From: Demequina aurantiaca
GTDB lineage: Bacteria; Actinomycetota; Actinomycetes; Actinomycetales; Demequinaceae
Direction: 5' to 3'
Length of the DNA stretch: 64,000 bases
Assembly (NCBI RefSeq): GCF_000975135.1
Contig: NZ_BBRF01000001.1
Span: forward strand, 1,800,380-1,864,379
Shown: positions 43,263-51,729 of the stretch, piece by piece
How positions within the stretch are numbered: the stretch's first letter is position 1
How the letters are laid out: every line of letters begins with the position of its first letter
The notes under the pieces: model-generated
Told to the model about the DNA's origin: nothing
The model's database searches: none
Seen by the model: the letters and a program-made list of their open reading frames with translations, nothing else
Made by a program: the position numbers and the translations under genes

Positions 43263-45296
43263 CTAGCCGATCAGGCTGGGTTGCAGGTCGCGCAATGTGC
43301 GCTGGTGAGTCATGCGCACCACGCCGATCGCTGCGATCGCCAGTGACACGATCAGCCAGATGGCGAGCACGCCAGCGTCGCTCCATGCCGTGGTGGAACT
43401 GCCTCCGTACATCGTCTGCCGGATGCCGTCTACGGCAAAGCTCATGGGCAGGACGTGGTGCAGTGCGGCCAGTGGGCCGGGCAAGGTCTGCCAGGGGAAC
43501 GTGCCGCCAGCCGTCACGAGTTGAAGCACCATCAGCACCAGGCCGAGGAACTGCCCCACGGAGCCCAGCCACACGTTGAGAGCCAGGATCATCGCCGCGA
43601 AGGTCAGTGAGGCCAGCGCCATCAGACCGTAGGTGGCGAGAGGGTTCGCGACGTCAAAGCCCAGCACCCCAGAGACGATGGCGAACAGGCCGATCATCTG
43701 TGCCGCGCCCAGCAGCCCCGGCGTGAGCCAACCGGCGGCCGTGATGCGCAAGGGCGAGTGCAGCGCGGTGATAGCGCGACGAGAGACCGGCTTAACGATC
43801 AGGAACAAGGCATAGATACCGATCCAGGCGGCCAGCGAAATAAAGAACGGAGCGAGCCCGGCGCCATAATTACCCGCGGTGGTCACCGTGGTGTTTTCCA
43901 GATCAACGGGGTTGGCGATGGTTTCCGCCTGGTCCGCACGAAGCTCCGGTGAGGAGTCAGGGATTTGCGTGACACCGTCGTCGAGCCCGTCTCGCAGTGA
44001 CGCGGCACCGTCGTGAAGTTTCGCGATGCCGGCGGCCAGGTCAGAGGCTCCGTCGGCGGCGTCGGAGACTCCCGAAGACAGTGTGGAAGCGCCAGTGGCC
44101 GTCTCCGTGGCGCCATCCCGCAACGTGGCGCTGCCCACGGCGGCCTCGTCGGCGCCGTCCCTCAACGCAGCGCCGCCGTCGGCCGCCTGAGACGCTCCGT
44201 CGCGCAGTTCCCAGCTGCCCGCGGCGGCCTCTCGTGCGCCGGCGGCGAGCTGGTCAACCTGGCCGGCGAGGGCCTGGACCTTGGCGTTGCCGTCCTTGAT
44301 CTTTGCGCCCAACGGGTCGATCGCGGCGAGCACGTTGTCGATCTGATCCTGGGTGAGGCCCTGAGCCGCGAGCTCGTCGGCGATTGCCTGGCGTGCCTGC
44401 GGTAGTTCGGCGACGGCTGCGTCGGCCTTAGCCGCAGCATCGTCCGCCTTGGTGGCGAGCAGAGTGTTGCCGTCGGCCACTTTCTGAATGCCGTCCGCGA
44501 GCGTGGAGGCCCCGTTCGACAACTTCTGGTTGGCCTCAGCGAGAGCTTTCGCGCCGTCCGCTAGGGCGTCGTTCGCGTCGGCGAGTGTCCTCGCCCCGGC
44601 GGCTAGATCGTCCGTGGCTCCCGCGAGCGTGGTCGCGCCGTCGGACAAGGTGGAGGTCCCCTCAGCGAGTTGCTGGGAGCCCGCCTCCGCGTCATCGCTG
44701 CCGTCGACCAATTGCGTAGCGCCGTCCGCGGCTTCCATGAGCTGACCGCGGATATCCGACAGGCCCAGCAGGAACTGGTTAGCGGCCTCTTCGTTGACCT
44801 TCTGCACGATCGATACTCGGATTGCCTCCGCTGCCTGCTCGCCGATGCTAGAAGCGAGGTATGCGTTTGTGTCGTTGGTGGTGAGGACCACCTGAGCCTG
44901 GTGGGGGTCGTCCGTCGACGCTGAGGCGAGCGAGGACGAGAAGTCGCTCGGGAAGGTCACTGAGAAGTCGTAGGTGGCACCGTCGACGCCGGTGGTGGCG
45001 TCCGCCGTGTCGACGATGTGCCAGTCGAAGCGACCATCGTCGACCAATTGCTGCGCGACCTCCTGGCCGTAGTCGCGCTCGGCGCCGTCGACGCTTGCGC
45101 CGGTGTCCTCGACCACGATCGCTGCGGGTACCTGATCCAGTCGCGCGTACGGGTCCTGATTGGCCCACAGGTACAGGCCGCCGTAGAGGATGGGCACGCA
45201 CATGAGTGCAAAAAGGGCGATCACTGCCATAGGGCTGGAGGTCAGGCGCCGCACTTCTGCGGTCACCATCTGGGGGATCTTGACGTGGAACTTCAC
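43263..45296 (-). CDS. YhgE/Pip family ABC-2-type membrane protein
   Basis: This 677-residue protein has one N-terminal transmembrane helix (about 20-42). A long extracytoplasmic region (45-470) follows, dominated by regular DGA-x-L-x-x-GA-type heptads (about 175-460), which should form coiled or stacked structure. Five to six C-terminal helices (about 490-670) belong to ABC-2 type transporters. The GTG at 45296 overlaps the stop of the preceding ATPase-like gene. Relatives include phage receptor Pip and ESX-associated or export-linked YhgE; substrate unknown. Confidence 0.88.
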   Translation of the reverse strand: MKFHVKIPQMVTAEVRRLTSSPMAVIALFALMCVPILYGGLYLWANQDPYARLDQVPAAIVVEDTGASVDGAERDYGQEVAQQLVDDGRFDWHIVDTADATTGVDGATYDFSVTFPSDFSSSLASASTDDPHQAQVVLTTNDTNAYLASSIGEQAAEAIRVSIVQKVNEEAANQFLLGLSDIRGQLMEAADGATQLVDGSDDAEAGSQQLAEGTSTLSDGATTLAGATDDLAAGARTLADANDALADGAKALAEANQKLSNGASTLADGIQKVADGNTLLATKADDAAAKADAAVAELPQARQAIADELAAQGLTQDQIDNVLAAIDPLGAKIKDGNAKVQALAGQVDQLAAGAREAAAGSWELRDGASQAADGGAALRDGADEAAVGSATLRDGATETATGASTLSSGVSDAADGASDLAAGIAKLHDGAASLRDGLDDGVTQIPDSSPELRADQAETIANPVDLENTTVTTAGNYGAGLAPFFISLAAWIGIYALFLIVKPVSRRAITALHSPLRITAAGWLTPGLLGAAQMIGLFAIVSGVLGFDVANPLATYGLMALASLTFAAMILALNVWLGSVGQFLGLVLMVLQLVTAGGTFPWQTLPGPLAALHHVLPMSFAVDGIRQTMYGGSSTTAWSDAGVLAIWLIVSLAIAAIGVVRMTHQRTLRDLQPSLIG

Positions 45297-45910
45297 GCTT
45301 CTCTTTCCTTGTTCGAGTCCGAAACTCCCAGAGCTGCGGCCGATGCGGCGCCGGCGACGACGGCTACGGCAAGCCCACGCTCGGCGAGGTCGAGCGCGGT
45401 GTCCCACCATTCGGTGGGGCTTCCACCGTGGCGGTCGGGGGAGACGATGATGAGTCCGTCAACCTCGGCGCGCAACGTCGCGAGCTCGGTGAGCAGGCGC
45501 ACGCGGTGGCGCGGTGGGACAGTGGAGATGGAGTCTTTGGCGTACTCGGCGAGGTCGATTCCGGCGAGCAACCGGCGGACGGCCGCTCGGTTGGACGGGA
45601 GGCCGGCGAACATGAGCTCCTCGGCGGTGACGCCAGCGACGGTGACGTTGGGCGCCGGCTCACAGGCATCAGGCGCGTCGACGAGCGCGACGCGGCGACG
45701 GATGTTGGACCAGTCTGAGGGGACGTCGTCGAGGGTGACGGTACCGGAGGCAGGACGCATGCGGCCCGATGCGATGAGACCCACGATCGTCGGTCTGCGC
45801 TCGGTCTCCGCGAGGATGAACGTCACGCTGCCGGATTCGATGGTGGCGGTGACCGCGTCGACCGCGCCGTGCCCCTCGCCTTTCGTGACGCTGTCGAGGG
45901 CGAGGATCAT
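45293..45910 (-). CDS. ABC ATPase-like protein lacking the Walker A motif
   Basis: This 205-residue protein aligns by layout to an ABC ATPase: a start like ALDSVTKGEGHGAVDAVTATIESGSVTFILA, then RMRPASGTVTLDDVP, and a Walker-B-like DGLIIVSPDRHGG. However, the P-loop is replaced by AETERRPTIVG, with no GxxGxGKS/T and no LSGGQ signature. It is probably unable to hydrolyse ATP in the normal way. The gene lies between TetR and YhgE/Pip with overlaps at both ends, so it may be a structural partner for the YhgE protein. Confidence 0.72.
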   Translation of the reverse strand: MILALDSVTKGEGHGAVDAVTATIESGSVTFILAETERRPTIVGLIASGRMRPASGTVTLDDVPSDWSNIRRRVALVDAPDACEPAPNVTVAGVTAEELMFAGLPSNRAAVRRLLAGIDLAEYAKDSISTVPPRHRVRLLTELATLRAEVDGLIIVSPDRHGGSPTEWWDTALDLAERGLAVAVVAGAASAAALGVSDSNKEREA

Positions 45911-46554
45911 GACCTGGCACCGACACTCACGTGCAGGATGGGGTGTTTATCGATGAGCTTCTCCGCGCCGCGCCAGCTCATGCCGGCCGTGCTGAGCGCG
46001 CTGAGGATCACCAAGCGGTGTCCGCGCTGAAGGCTCATCCGGGCCCGGGTCGCCTCGTCGAGGACTGCGAGGGCTCCACCCTCGATCAGTCGCGCGAGTG
46101 TCTTTGGCGGGATGTCCGAGCGAATGTCGTTGTCGCGGACGCCTCGCTCAATGGTGTGCTCGAGTCGTGAGCGTAGCGGGGCGAGGGCCGCGGCGACCTG
46201 CCTGCGGTGCGGGCCCCGGAGTGCAAAGTTGGCGAGCGCGCGAGCGTGCTCTACCTCGGCCCAGAGCGTGGCTCCCAGCAGCGCCAACTCCACCAGCGCG
46301 TCCGGGTGCTCGACCTGCGCCACCGAAGCGGCGATGCGTGACGCGCCACGCGTCAGGGTCTGCTCGACAATCTCGTCGCGGCCGGAGAAGTGTCCGTACA
46401 CGGCGCGACGGCTCAGCGAGGCAGCGGCAGCTATGTCGTCCACGGAGGCGTCGGGATTAATGGAGAGTACCGCCGCGGCGGCAACCAGGATGAGCTCGCG
46501 GTTTTCGGCAGCGTCGCGGCGCTGTGGGCGATCAATAATGGCGGGAGCGGTCAT
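45907..46554 (-). CDS. TetR family repressor
   Basis: This 215-residue regulator has a TetR HTH (about 18-62: SVDDIAAAASLSRRAVYGHFSGRDEIV) and a helical ligand domain (65-205). It is the first gene of the TetR-pseudoATPase-YhgE operon and its stop overlaps the ATPase-like start. The ATG lies 6 nt after TAGAAT, and a 30-bp palindrome stands directly upstream. Autoregulation is expected. The inducer is unknown. Confidence 0.92.
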   Translation of the reverse strand: MTAPAIIDRPQRRDAAENRELILVAAAAVLSINPDASVDDIAAAASLSRRAVYGHFSGRDEIVEQTLTRGASRIAASVAQVEHPDALVELALLGATLWAEVEHARALANFALRGPHRRQVAAALAPLRSRLEHTIERGVRDNDIRSDIPPKTLARLIEGGALAVLDEATRARMSLQRGHRLVILSALSTAGMSWRGAEKLIDKHPILHVSVGARS

Positions 46555-46560
46555 ATCGCC

Positions 46561-46566
46561 ATTCTA
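46561..46566 (-). promoter_or_regulatory. -10 hexamer of tetR
   Basis: Read on the minus strand TAGAAT ends 6 nt before the ATG at 46554. Its upstream edge touches the palindromic operator. Confidence 0.5.
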
Positions 46567-46594
46567 TAACTTGCACAGCAATGTGCAAGTTATA
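46565..46594. promoter_or_regulatory. 30-bp palindromic TetR operator
   Basis: TATAACTTGCACA and TGTGCAAGTTATA are perfect inverted arms of 13 bases around GCAA. The repeat lies 10 bases before the tetR start and overlaps its -10. Length and symmetry match TetR operators. Confidence 0.8.
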
Positions 46595-46707
46595 TTTCGA
46601 TTGGCACGCTACCACTCCCGTGTCGCATACGGCGCAGCGCGCTTCGCGATGCCCATCTCACGCTACCGCCGATGCCTCGATGGCGCATGGGCCCCGTGGG
46701 TCGGTGT

Positions 46708-46713
46708 TAAATT
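46708..46713 (+). promoter_or_regulatory. -10 hexamer of mntH
   Basis: TAAATT ends 7 nt before the ATG at 46721. No ribosome site is present. Confidence 0.5.
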
Positions 46714-46729
46714 GTTCGGTATGCCGAAC
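46714..46729. promoter_or_regulatory. Palindromic operator over the mntH start
   Basis: GTTCGG-TATG-CCGAAC is a perfect 6+6 palindrome covering the transcription start region and the ATG. It is consistent with a DtxR/MntR-type site; mntR lies at 48065-48733. Confidence 0.6.
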
Positions 46730-48046
46730 TTTGACGACGTGCCGCTGCCCGAGAGGGCCGCCGTCGTCAGCGAGGCATCGGAATTCGAACGAGCATCGGC
46801 CGCTCGAAAGGGGAAGCCGGAGCGCGGCTTGTGGCGGCTGCTCGGCCCCGCCTTCGTGGCGGCCGTCGCGTACGTGGACCCGGGCAATGTCGCCGCGAAC
46901 CTCACCGCAGGAGCCAACTACGGATACCTGCTGGTGTGGGTGCTCGTGGCCTCGAACGCCATGGCGGTCCTCATTCAGTACCTGTCTGCGAAGCTGGGGC
47001 TTGTCACGGGCAAGTCACTGCCAGAGCTGTTGGGAATCCGCCTGCGCACGGGTAGCCGGCGTGTCTATTGGCTTCAGGCGGAGGTGATTGCGGCCGCCAC
47101 CGACGTTGCCGAGGTGATCGGCGGGGCGATTGCGCTGAACCTGCTGTTCTCCATCCCGCTGTGGTGGGGCGGACTCATCACCGGCGCCATCTCGATGGTG
47201 CTGCTCGCCATCCACAGCAGGCGCGGGCAGCAGCCTTTCGAGTTCGTCATCATCGGCATGCTCGCGGTGATCGCCTTCGGCTTCCTCGCCGGTCTTTTTG
47301 TCTCCGACGTGAGTTGGGCCGATGCTGCTGCAGGCCTCGTGCCTCGCTTTCAGGGTTCGGAGACCGTGCTCCTAGCGGCGTCGATGCTCGGAGCAACCGT
47401 CATGCCGCACGCGATCTACTTGCACTCCGCTCTCGCGCGCGACCGACATCGTCCACAAGGCGTGCCTGAGGAGCCCGTCCATGAGGACCACCAGCTCACG
47501 CGGCGCCTACTGAAGGCCAACCGTTGGGACGTAGGTGTGTCGCTCATCATCGCTGGTTCGGTGAATATCGCGATGCTGTTGCTTGCCGCGGCGAGCCTGC
47601 GAGGAGTGGCGGGCACTGACACGATTGAGGGGGCGCACGCTGCCATTCAGAGCGCGCTTGGCCCCGGCATTGCCATCATCTTCGCGGTTGGGTTGCTCGC
47701 CTCGGGTCTGGCTGCAACCTCCGTAGGGGCGTACGCGGGTGCGGTGATCATGGGAGGCCTCATTCAGAAGCGTATTCCGCTGCTGGTGCGCCGCCTGGTC
47801 ACCCTGATTCCGGCCCTGATCCTGCTCGCGTTGGGGGCCAACCCCACGTGGGCGCTGGTGATGTCTCAGGTTGTGCTGAGTCTCGGCATACCGTTCGCGC
47901 TGATTCCGCTGGTGCGTCTCACCGGTAGCCGCGCAGTGATGGGGCGGTTCGTGAATCCGCGGGCCACCCAGGCCATCGCTTGGACTGTCGTTGCACTGAT
48001 CGTGGCGCTCAATGTCGCGCTTGTTGTGATCACCTTCGCGGGTTAG
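46721..48046 (+). CDS. mntH: Nramp family Mn2+ transporter
   Basis: This 441-residue proton-coupled divalent metal importer has about eleven transmembrane helices. The family signatures are clear: AFVAAVAYVDPGNVAANLT holds the DPGN metal-binding motif, and SMLGATVMPHAIYLHSAL holds the MPH motif. The ATG at 46721 is chosen because Nramp similarity begins shortly after and a -10 lies 7 nt before; the frame stays open upstream, antisense to tetR. It converges on mntR with an 18-base gap. Confidence 0.95.
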   Translation: MPNFDDVPLPERAAVVSEASEFERASAARKGKPERGLWRLLGPAFVAAVAYVDPGNVAANLTAGANYGYLLVWVLVASNAMAVLIQYLSAKLGLVTGKSLPELLGIRLRTGSRRVYWLQAEVIAAATDVAEVIGGAIALNLLFSIPLWWGGLITGAISMVLLAIHSRRGQQPFEFVIIGMLAVIAFGFLAGLFVSDVSWADAAAGLVPRFQGSETVLLAASMLGATVMPHAIYLHSALARDRHRPQGVPEEPVHEDHQLTRRLLKANRWDVGVSLIIAGSVNIAMLLLAAASLRGVAGTDTIEGAHAAIQSALGPGIAIIFAVGLLASGLAATSVGAYAGAVIMGGLIQKRIPLLVRRLVTLIPALILLALGANPTWALVMSQVVLSLGIPFALIPLVRLTGSRAVMGRFVNPRATQAIAWTVVALIVALNVALVVITFAG

Positions 48047-48064
48047 CGCGTCGGGGGAGGCGGA

Positions 48065-48733
48065 TTACGTCTGTACGACCCAGACCGCGTCCGCGTCCTC
48101 CGCGCTCAGGTTCAGGATCCTGCCATTCACCTCGACCTGCATCGCACAGGTGGCATCTGAGTGCATCACCACGTCAACCGTGGCATCGAGCACCAGACCC
48201 TGGGCGGCAAAGTCCCGTAGACGCTCGGGATCCGCGTCAGAGATGCGAGCCACCACGGCGGTATCGCCGATGACCACGCTCGACAGCGGGAAGGCGTCGG
48301 GCAGATGCGGTGCGCCCGCTGCTGAGGGGATGGGGTCGCCGTGTGGGTCTCGGGTGGGGTGACCTAGTCGGGCGTCGATGGCGTCGAGCAGGCGGTCGGA
48401 CACGGCGTGTTCGAGCACTTCAGCCTCCTCGTGAACCTCGTCCCAGTCGTAGCCAAACTCACGCACCAGGTACGTCTCCATGAGTCGGTGGCGGCGCACC
48501 ATCGACACGGCATGCGCGCTGCCGAGCTCGGTCAGTTGCACTGCGCCGTAGGGCGAGTGCTCGGCGAAGCCGTTCTCGACGAGTTTTTTCACGCCGTCCG
48601 ATGCGGTGGACGTGCGGATCCCTAGGCGTTCGGCAATGGCGGTGACGGTGACGCCCTCGTTCGACCATTCGCCCAGCGACCAGATGGCTTTCAGGTAGTC
48701 CTGGGTGGCAGAGGTGAGATTGGTGACGGACAC
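48065..48733 (-). CDS. mntR: DtxR family metal-dependent repressor, MntR-like
   Basis: This 222-residue regulator has the DtxR winged HTH (about 6-60: TVTAIAERLGIRTSTASDGVKKL). The metal-binding/dimerisation domain (65-140) includes MVRRHRLMETYLV, DEVHEEAEVLEHAVSD and GHPTRDPHGDPIP, and a C-terminal FeoA/SH3-like domain (145-222) follows. The residues are those of Mn/Fe-sensing repressors. The GTG start lies 6 bases behind the epimerase gene with AGGGA upstream. Its placement beside mntH and the palindrome there point to Mn control. Confidence 0.9.
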   Translation of the reverse strand: MSVTNLTSATQDYLKAIWSLGEWSNEGVTVTAIAERLGIRTSTASDGVKKLVENGFAEHSPYGAVQLTELGSAHAVSMVRRHRLMETYLVREFGYDWDEVHEEAEVLEHAVSDRLLDAIDARLGHPTRDPHGDPIPSAAGAPHLPDAFPLSSVVIGDTAVVARISDADPERLRDFAAQGLVLDATVDVVMHSDATCAMQVEVNGRILNLSAEDADAVWVVQT

Positions 48734-48739
48734 GCGCGG

Positions 48740-49813
48740 TTAGTCCCTGGGCGCGTGGGGTGAGTCGCCCAGGAAGGCGGCGGTGGCTTGCTCATAGCGG
48801 TCGATGAGCTGATCCCAGCGTGCGTTGGTCTCCGCATCGACGGTGAGTCGGGACGGGTCCGCACGGTGCCACGCGATGGACTCGTGAATGCCGTCCTTGA
48901 AGCGTCGGGTGGGGTTGAAATCGGGGACGATGGCGCGCAGCTTGGACGTATCGAACACGCCCGCGTTCGCCTTGTCGCCTAGCAGGGGACCCTCGAACGC
49001 CTCCGGGTCGTACTGCGCGAGCAGGGTGCTCGGGATGAAGACCGACTGTGCGGCAACTGCCTCAGCGGAGACTCCCACGGCAGCGCCCACGTACTCGTGG
49101 ATCTGATTCCACGTCAGCACGTCATCGGACGTGATCGTGAAGTCCTCCCCCAGGGCTTTGGGGTTACCGAGCAGCCCCACCAGGCCCACCGCGAAGTCCC
49201 GGTGGTCGGTGAGGGTCCACAGCGACGTTCCATCACCGTGGACGATGAACTTCTTTCCGCTCTCAATGCGGTCCACTGCCGTCCACGGTGCGTCCCAGGC
49301 GGCGATCGCAAGCGGAATCTCTGAGTATCCGTAGGTGTGCGAGGGGCGCACGATCGTGAACGGGAAGTTGGACTCGCGTCCAGCCTCGCGCAACACTGCC
49401 TCAATCGCGGCCTTGTCGCGGCTGTATTGCCAGAAGGGGTTGACCAGCGGCACCTGCTCAGTGGTCACGAAGTGCTCGGGTGGGGTCTGGTACGCGGATG
49501 CCGAGGAGATGAAGACGTACTGGTCGGTGAGATCAGCGAACGTCTCAACGTCCTGGCGCGCGTGGTCGGGGGTGAAACAGATCCATTGGACAACAGCGTC
49601 GTAGCGTCCGTGAGCCTCGACGTCCGCACGCAACACCTCGCGCAGGGCGTCAACATCGTGAATGTCCGCATGCAGGACACGCGCGCCGGCGGGAGCGTCG
49701 GCCTTGGCCGATTGGCCACGGTTGACCAGGGTGAGGTCCATTCCGCGTTCGACGGCAAGGGGGGAGCAGGCGGAGGAGATGAGTCCCGTTCCGCCAATGA
49801 AAAGTACGCGCAT
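48740..49813 (-). CDS. NAD-dependent epimerase/dehydratase family protein
   Basis: This 357-residue extended SDR has the cofactor motif GGTGLISSA (7-15), a variant in which the usual GxxGxxG spacing is kept. The catalytic-type YSRDK is near 150 and SSASAYQT precedes it. It resembles plant CSP41-like and bacterial isoflavone-reductase-like SDRs rather than a classical sugar epimerase. mntR follows at 6 bases, so they may share a transcript. The substrate is not predictable. Confidence 0.85.
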   Translation of the reverse strand: MRVLFIGGTGLISSACSPLAVERGMDLTLVNRGQSAKADAPAGARVLHADIHDVDALREVLRADVEAHGRYDAVVQWICFTPDHARQDVETFADLTDQYVFISSASAYQTPPEHFVTTEQVPLVNPFWQYSRDKAAIEAVLREAGRESNFPFTIVRPSHTYGYSEIPLAIAAWDAPWTAVDRIESGKKFIVHGDGTSLWTLTDHRDFAVGLVGLLGNPKALGEDFTITSDDVLTWNQIHEYVGAAVGVSAEAVAAQSVFIPSTLLAQYDPEAFEGPLLGDKANAGVFDTSKLRAIVPDFNPTRRFKDGIHESIAWHRADPSRLTVDAETNARWDQLIDRYEQATAAFLGDSPHAPRD

Positions 49814-49828
49814 GGGGTGCCTCCGGGG

Positions 49829-50344
49829 CTAGTTGCAGTGAAGTTCTTCGGCCGCCGACAGGACCTTGCCCGCCTCAGTGATGTCGTCGGACAGCGCGGA
49901 GCCTTGGTCGTTGAGGTCTCCGAGCGTCGCGGTGAAGTCGTCGACGTCGTTCGCATTGGTGCTGGCTATTGCCATCTGTTGAAAGACATCGAGCATCTCA
50001 AGGTAGGTGCCGAGCGCATCGGCGATCTCCTCGTCGGGCGCCGTATCCCTGGCGGTCTGAAACTGAGTGCCCACGTCAGCGACGGTCTCTTGCGCCTCGG
50101 CTCCCCACGCGTTCAACGCGGTGAAGTCACCCTGACCCGCGGCAGTGAGGGCGTCCTGGTCGGGGACGAGCCCGTCAATCTGCTCGGTTTGCGCCTCCAG
50201 GCTGCGGCTGGTGTCGCAGAAGTCCTTGTACTGGGAGTCTTCGCTAGAGCACCCTGCAAGAAGCACTGCGCCGACCAGCACCGCGGCACCTGCGCGAAGG
50301 GTGCGCGGACGGATGAACTGTGCTGCGGGGAATCTGCTTCTCAT
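49829..50344 (-). CDS. Helical lipoprotein of unknown function
   Basis: This 171-residue protein has a signal peptide with lipobox LAGC (Cys32) and an N-terminal tail of about 17 residues that is longer than usual. The mature part is acidic and helical with three cysteines (lipid Cys, KDFCDTS and the C-terminal HCN), so one external disulfide is possible. The ATG at 50344 stands 6 nt after TAGGGT. No family is recognised. It lies 15 bases upstream of the epimerase gene. Confidence 0.78.
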   Translation of the reverse strand: MRSRFPAAQFIRPRTLRAGAAVLVGAVLLAGCSSEDSQYKDFCDTSRSLEAQTEQIDGLVPDQDALTAAGQGDFTALNAWGAEAQETVADVGTQFQTARDTAPDEEIADALGTYLEMLDVFQQMAIASTNANDVDDFTATLGDLNDQGSALSDDITEAGKVLSAAEELHCN

Positions 50345-50350
50345 GAGCCA

Positions 50351-50356
50351 ACCCTA
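50351..50356 (-). promoter_or_regulatory. -10 hexamer of the lipoprotein gene
   Basis: Minus-strand TAGGGT ends 6 nt before the ATG at 50344. There is no ribosome site. Confidence 0.5.
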
Positions 50357-50396
50357 AGGCGCGGTGAATCGGTGGGCAACACACTCAGGTGCGGGG

Positions 50397-50708
50397 TCAC
50401 ACCAGGGTGCGTGCGACGCCTACCAGGGCGAGCACGATCGCGAGCACGGCGATGCCACGAGCGGTGCGGGCGCGAGACTCGATCTTGGGGTCCACGCCCT
50501 CGACCGACGCACGCTTGACGAAGTAAAACGTGCCGGCAGCCTCGACGAGCACCATGGCGCCCAGGAGGAGTGCCAACGTGGACATCAATACGGCGCCCAC
50601 CCCCAGCACCACACCCATGATGCTGAGCCTGATGGCCACCATTGCGAATTTCGACGATTCGGCGTTCAGTGCGGAGTCTTGTGATTCGGGTGAGCTCATG
50701 GCCGACAT
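50397..50708 (-). CDS. Small membrane protein 1
   Basis: This 103-residue protein has three transmembrane helices (about 22-40, 42-62 and 84-102) separated by a short basic/acidic loop (VKRASVEGVDPKIESRARTA). The ATG at 50708 is one base after the stop of the next upstream gene, and an in-frame ATG at 50699 is possible. It is related in layout to its upstream neighbour. Function unknown. Confidence 0.72.
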   Translation of the reverse strand: MSAMSSPESQDSALNAESSKFAMVAIRLSIMGVVLGVGAVLMSTLALLLGAMVLVEAAGTFYFVKRASVEGVDPKIESRARTARGIAVLAIVLALVGVARTLV

Positions 50709-50709
50709 C

Positions 50710-51036
50710 CTACGAGGTGAGGTTCTGCACCACTCCTACCGCGCCGAGCACGATGCCGATGGAGGCGAAGGCGACCGCTGTCTGCCGCCACTTGCGGTCG
50801 CGCGCACGCACCTCATTCGCGGCGTCGTCGCCATTGACCGGGTTGCCTCGCCAGGCGAACACCAGCCCCGCCGCGCCCATCGCGATGGCGGCTGCGCCGA
50901 GCACATGCTGTGACAGTGAGATGATCCCGAATACCATCGCAATGATGCTGAAGGCGTACCCGCCGTCGGCCGCCTGACGTGACTTCTTGATGGCGTTGGT
51001 CGCCGCTTGGTTGCCGCCGGCTGGTTCGTTGCTCAT
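50710..51036 (-). CDS. Small membrane protein 2
   Basis: This 108-residue protein has a polar N-terminus (1-24), two to three helices (about 28-60 and 84-105) and a central loop (RGNPVNGDDAANEVRARDRK). The AFSIIAMVFGIISLSQ start is reminiscent of DUF4190-type proteins, without firm assignment. The ATG lies 6 nt after TAGCGT. With the gene at 50397 it forms a two-gene unit of similar architecture, perhaps a duplication. Confidence 0.72.
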   Translation of the reverse strand: MSNEPAGGNQAATNAIKKSRQAADGGYAFSIIAMVFGIISLSQHVLGAAAIAMGAAGLVFAWRGNPVNGDDAANEVRARDRKWRQTAVAFASIGIVLGAVGVVQNLTS

Positions 51037-51042
51037 ATGCCC

Positions 51043-51048
51043 ACGCTA
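51043..51048 (-). promoter_or_regulatory. -10 hexamer of the small membrane protein pair
   Basis: Minus-strand TAGCGT ends 6 nt before the ATG at 51036. Confidence 0.5.
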
Positions 51049-51114
51049 AGGGTGGCCCGGGGCCGTCGCAACACCGGCGCGGACGCCCGACCGTCGAGCT
51101 TGCGTCGTGTTGAT

Positions 51115-51615
51115 CTAGTAGACGTCGCGACAGAGCATGACGACGCGTACGGTGCCGCCCTTGGTCTCGCGCTCCTCGAGCTGGCGGAAGCCGAGCTTCT
51201 CATGGAACGCGATGGAGCCAGGGTTGGGGGGACGCACGTTGACCTCGGCCGCGATCTCAGAGGCCCCGCGCTCGCGGGCACGCTCAAAGACGGACTCGTA
51301 CAGAGCGCGTCCGATGCCGGTTCCCTTGGCGCCAGGGCCGACCACGATGCGGTCGATGTATTGATGGCGCACGCCGCGACCCTCGAACCACGCGTAGTTC
51401 TCCGACTCGTACGGCTGTCCTCCACCCAGGCTCAGCAGAAATGCATTCACCTTGCCGTCGCGGTCCATCGCGACCAATGCGACGTCGCACATGGCGAGCA
51501 GGGTGGTGACTTCGCTCTCCTCCAGAACGTTCACTGCCGGGGCAGCATCGTTGTTGAGTGCGGTCACCGCGGGGACGTCGGTCTCGCGCATCACGCGCAG
51601 TCGGAGGTTTTGCAT
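51115..51615 (-). CDS. GNAT family N-acetyltransferase
   Basis: This acetyl-CoA-dependent acetyltransferase, 166 residues from ATG 51615, has the acetyl-CoA loop VGPGAKGTGIGRALYESVFERA (motif A) and the C-terminal IAFHEKLGFRQ. The ATG at 51666 in the same frame would add 17 residues but is less typical; CACACT is 6 nt before 51615. It is transcribed away from argC across a 115-base region. Target unknown. Confidence 0.88.
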   Translation of the reverse strand: MQNLRLRVMRETDVPAVTALNNDAAPAVNVLEESEVTTLLAMCDVALVAMDRDGKVNAFLLSLGGGQPYESENYAWFEGRGVRHQYIDRIVVGPGAKGTGIGRALYESVFERARERGASEIAAEVNVRPPNPGSIAFHEKLGFRQLEERETKGGTVRVVMLCRDVY

Positions 51616-51715
51616 GTCAACAGTGTGCCTGGTCTTTGTCACGAATGTGTGACTAGCGAAGGTCATTTTGATGTCGGGCCACGCCGCAGGCTACTCGCAA
51701 TTTCATGCAAACCAC

Positions 51716-51729
51716 TGTATGTTTATGCA
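51716..51729. promoter_or_regulatory. ARG box over the argC promoter
   Basis: TGTAT-GTTT-ATGCA resembles the ArgR operator half-palindrome TGNATNNNNATNCA. It overlaps TATGTT (51718-51723), which is 7 nt before the argC ATG. A second weaker element, TTCATGCA, is at 51702. ArgR is encoded in the operon. Confidence 0.6.

Noticed and set aside
49337-50518. 393-codon plus-strand frame
   Set aside because: It is antisense to the epimerase and lipoprotein genes, which have clear motifs.
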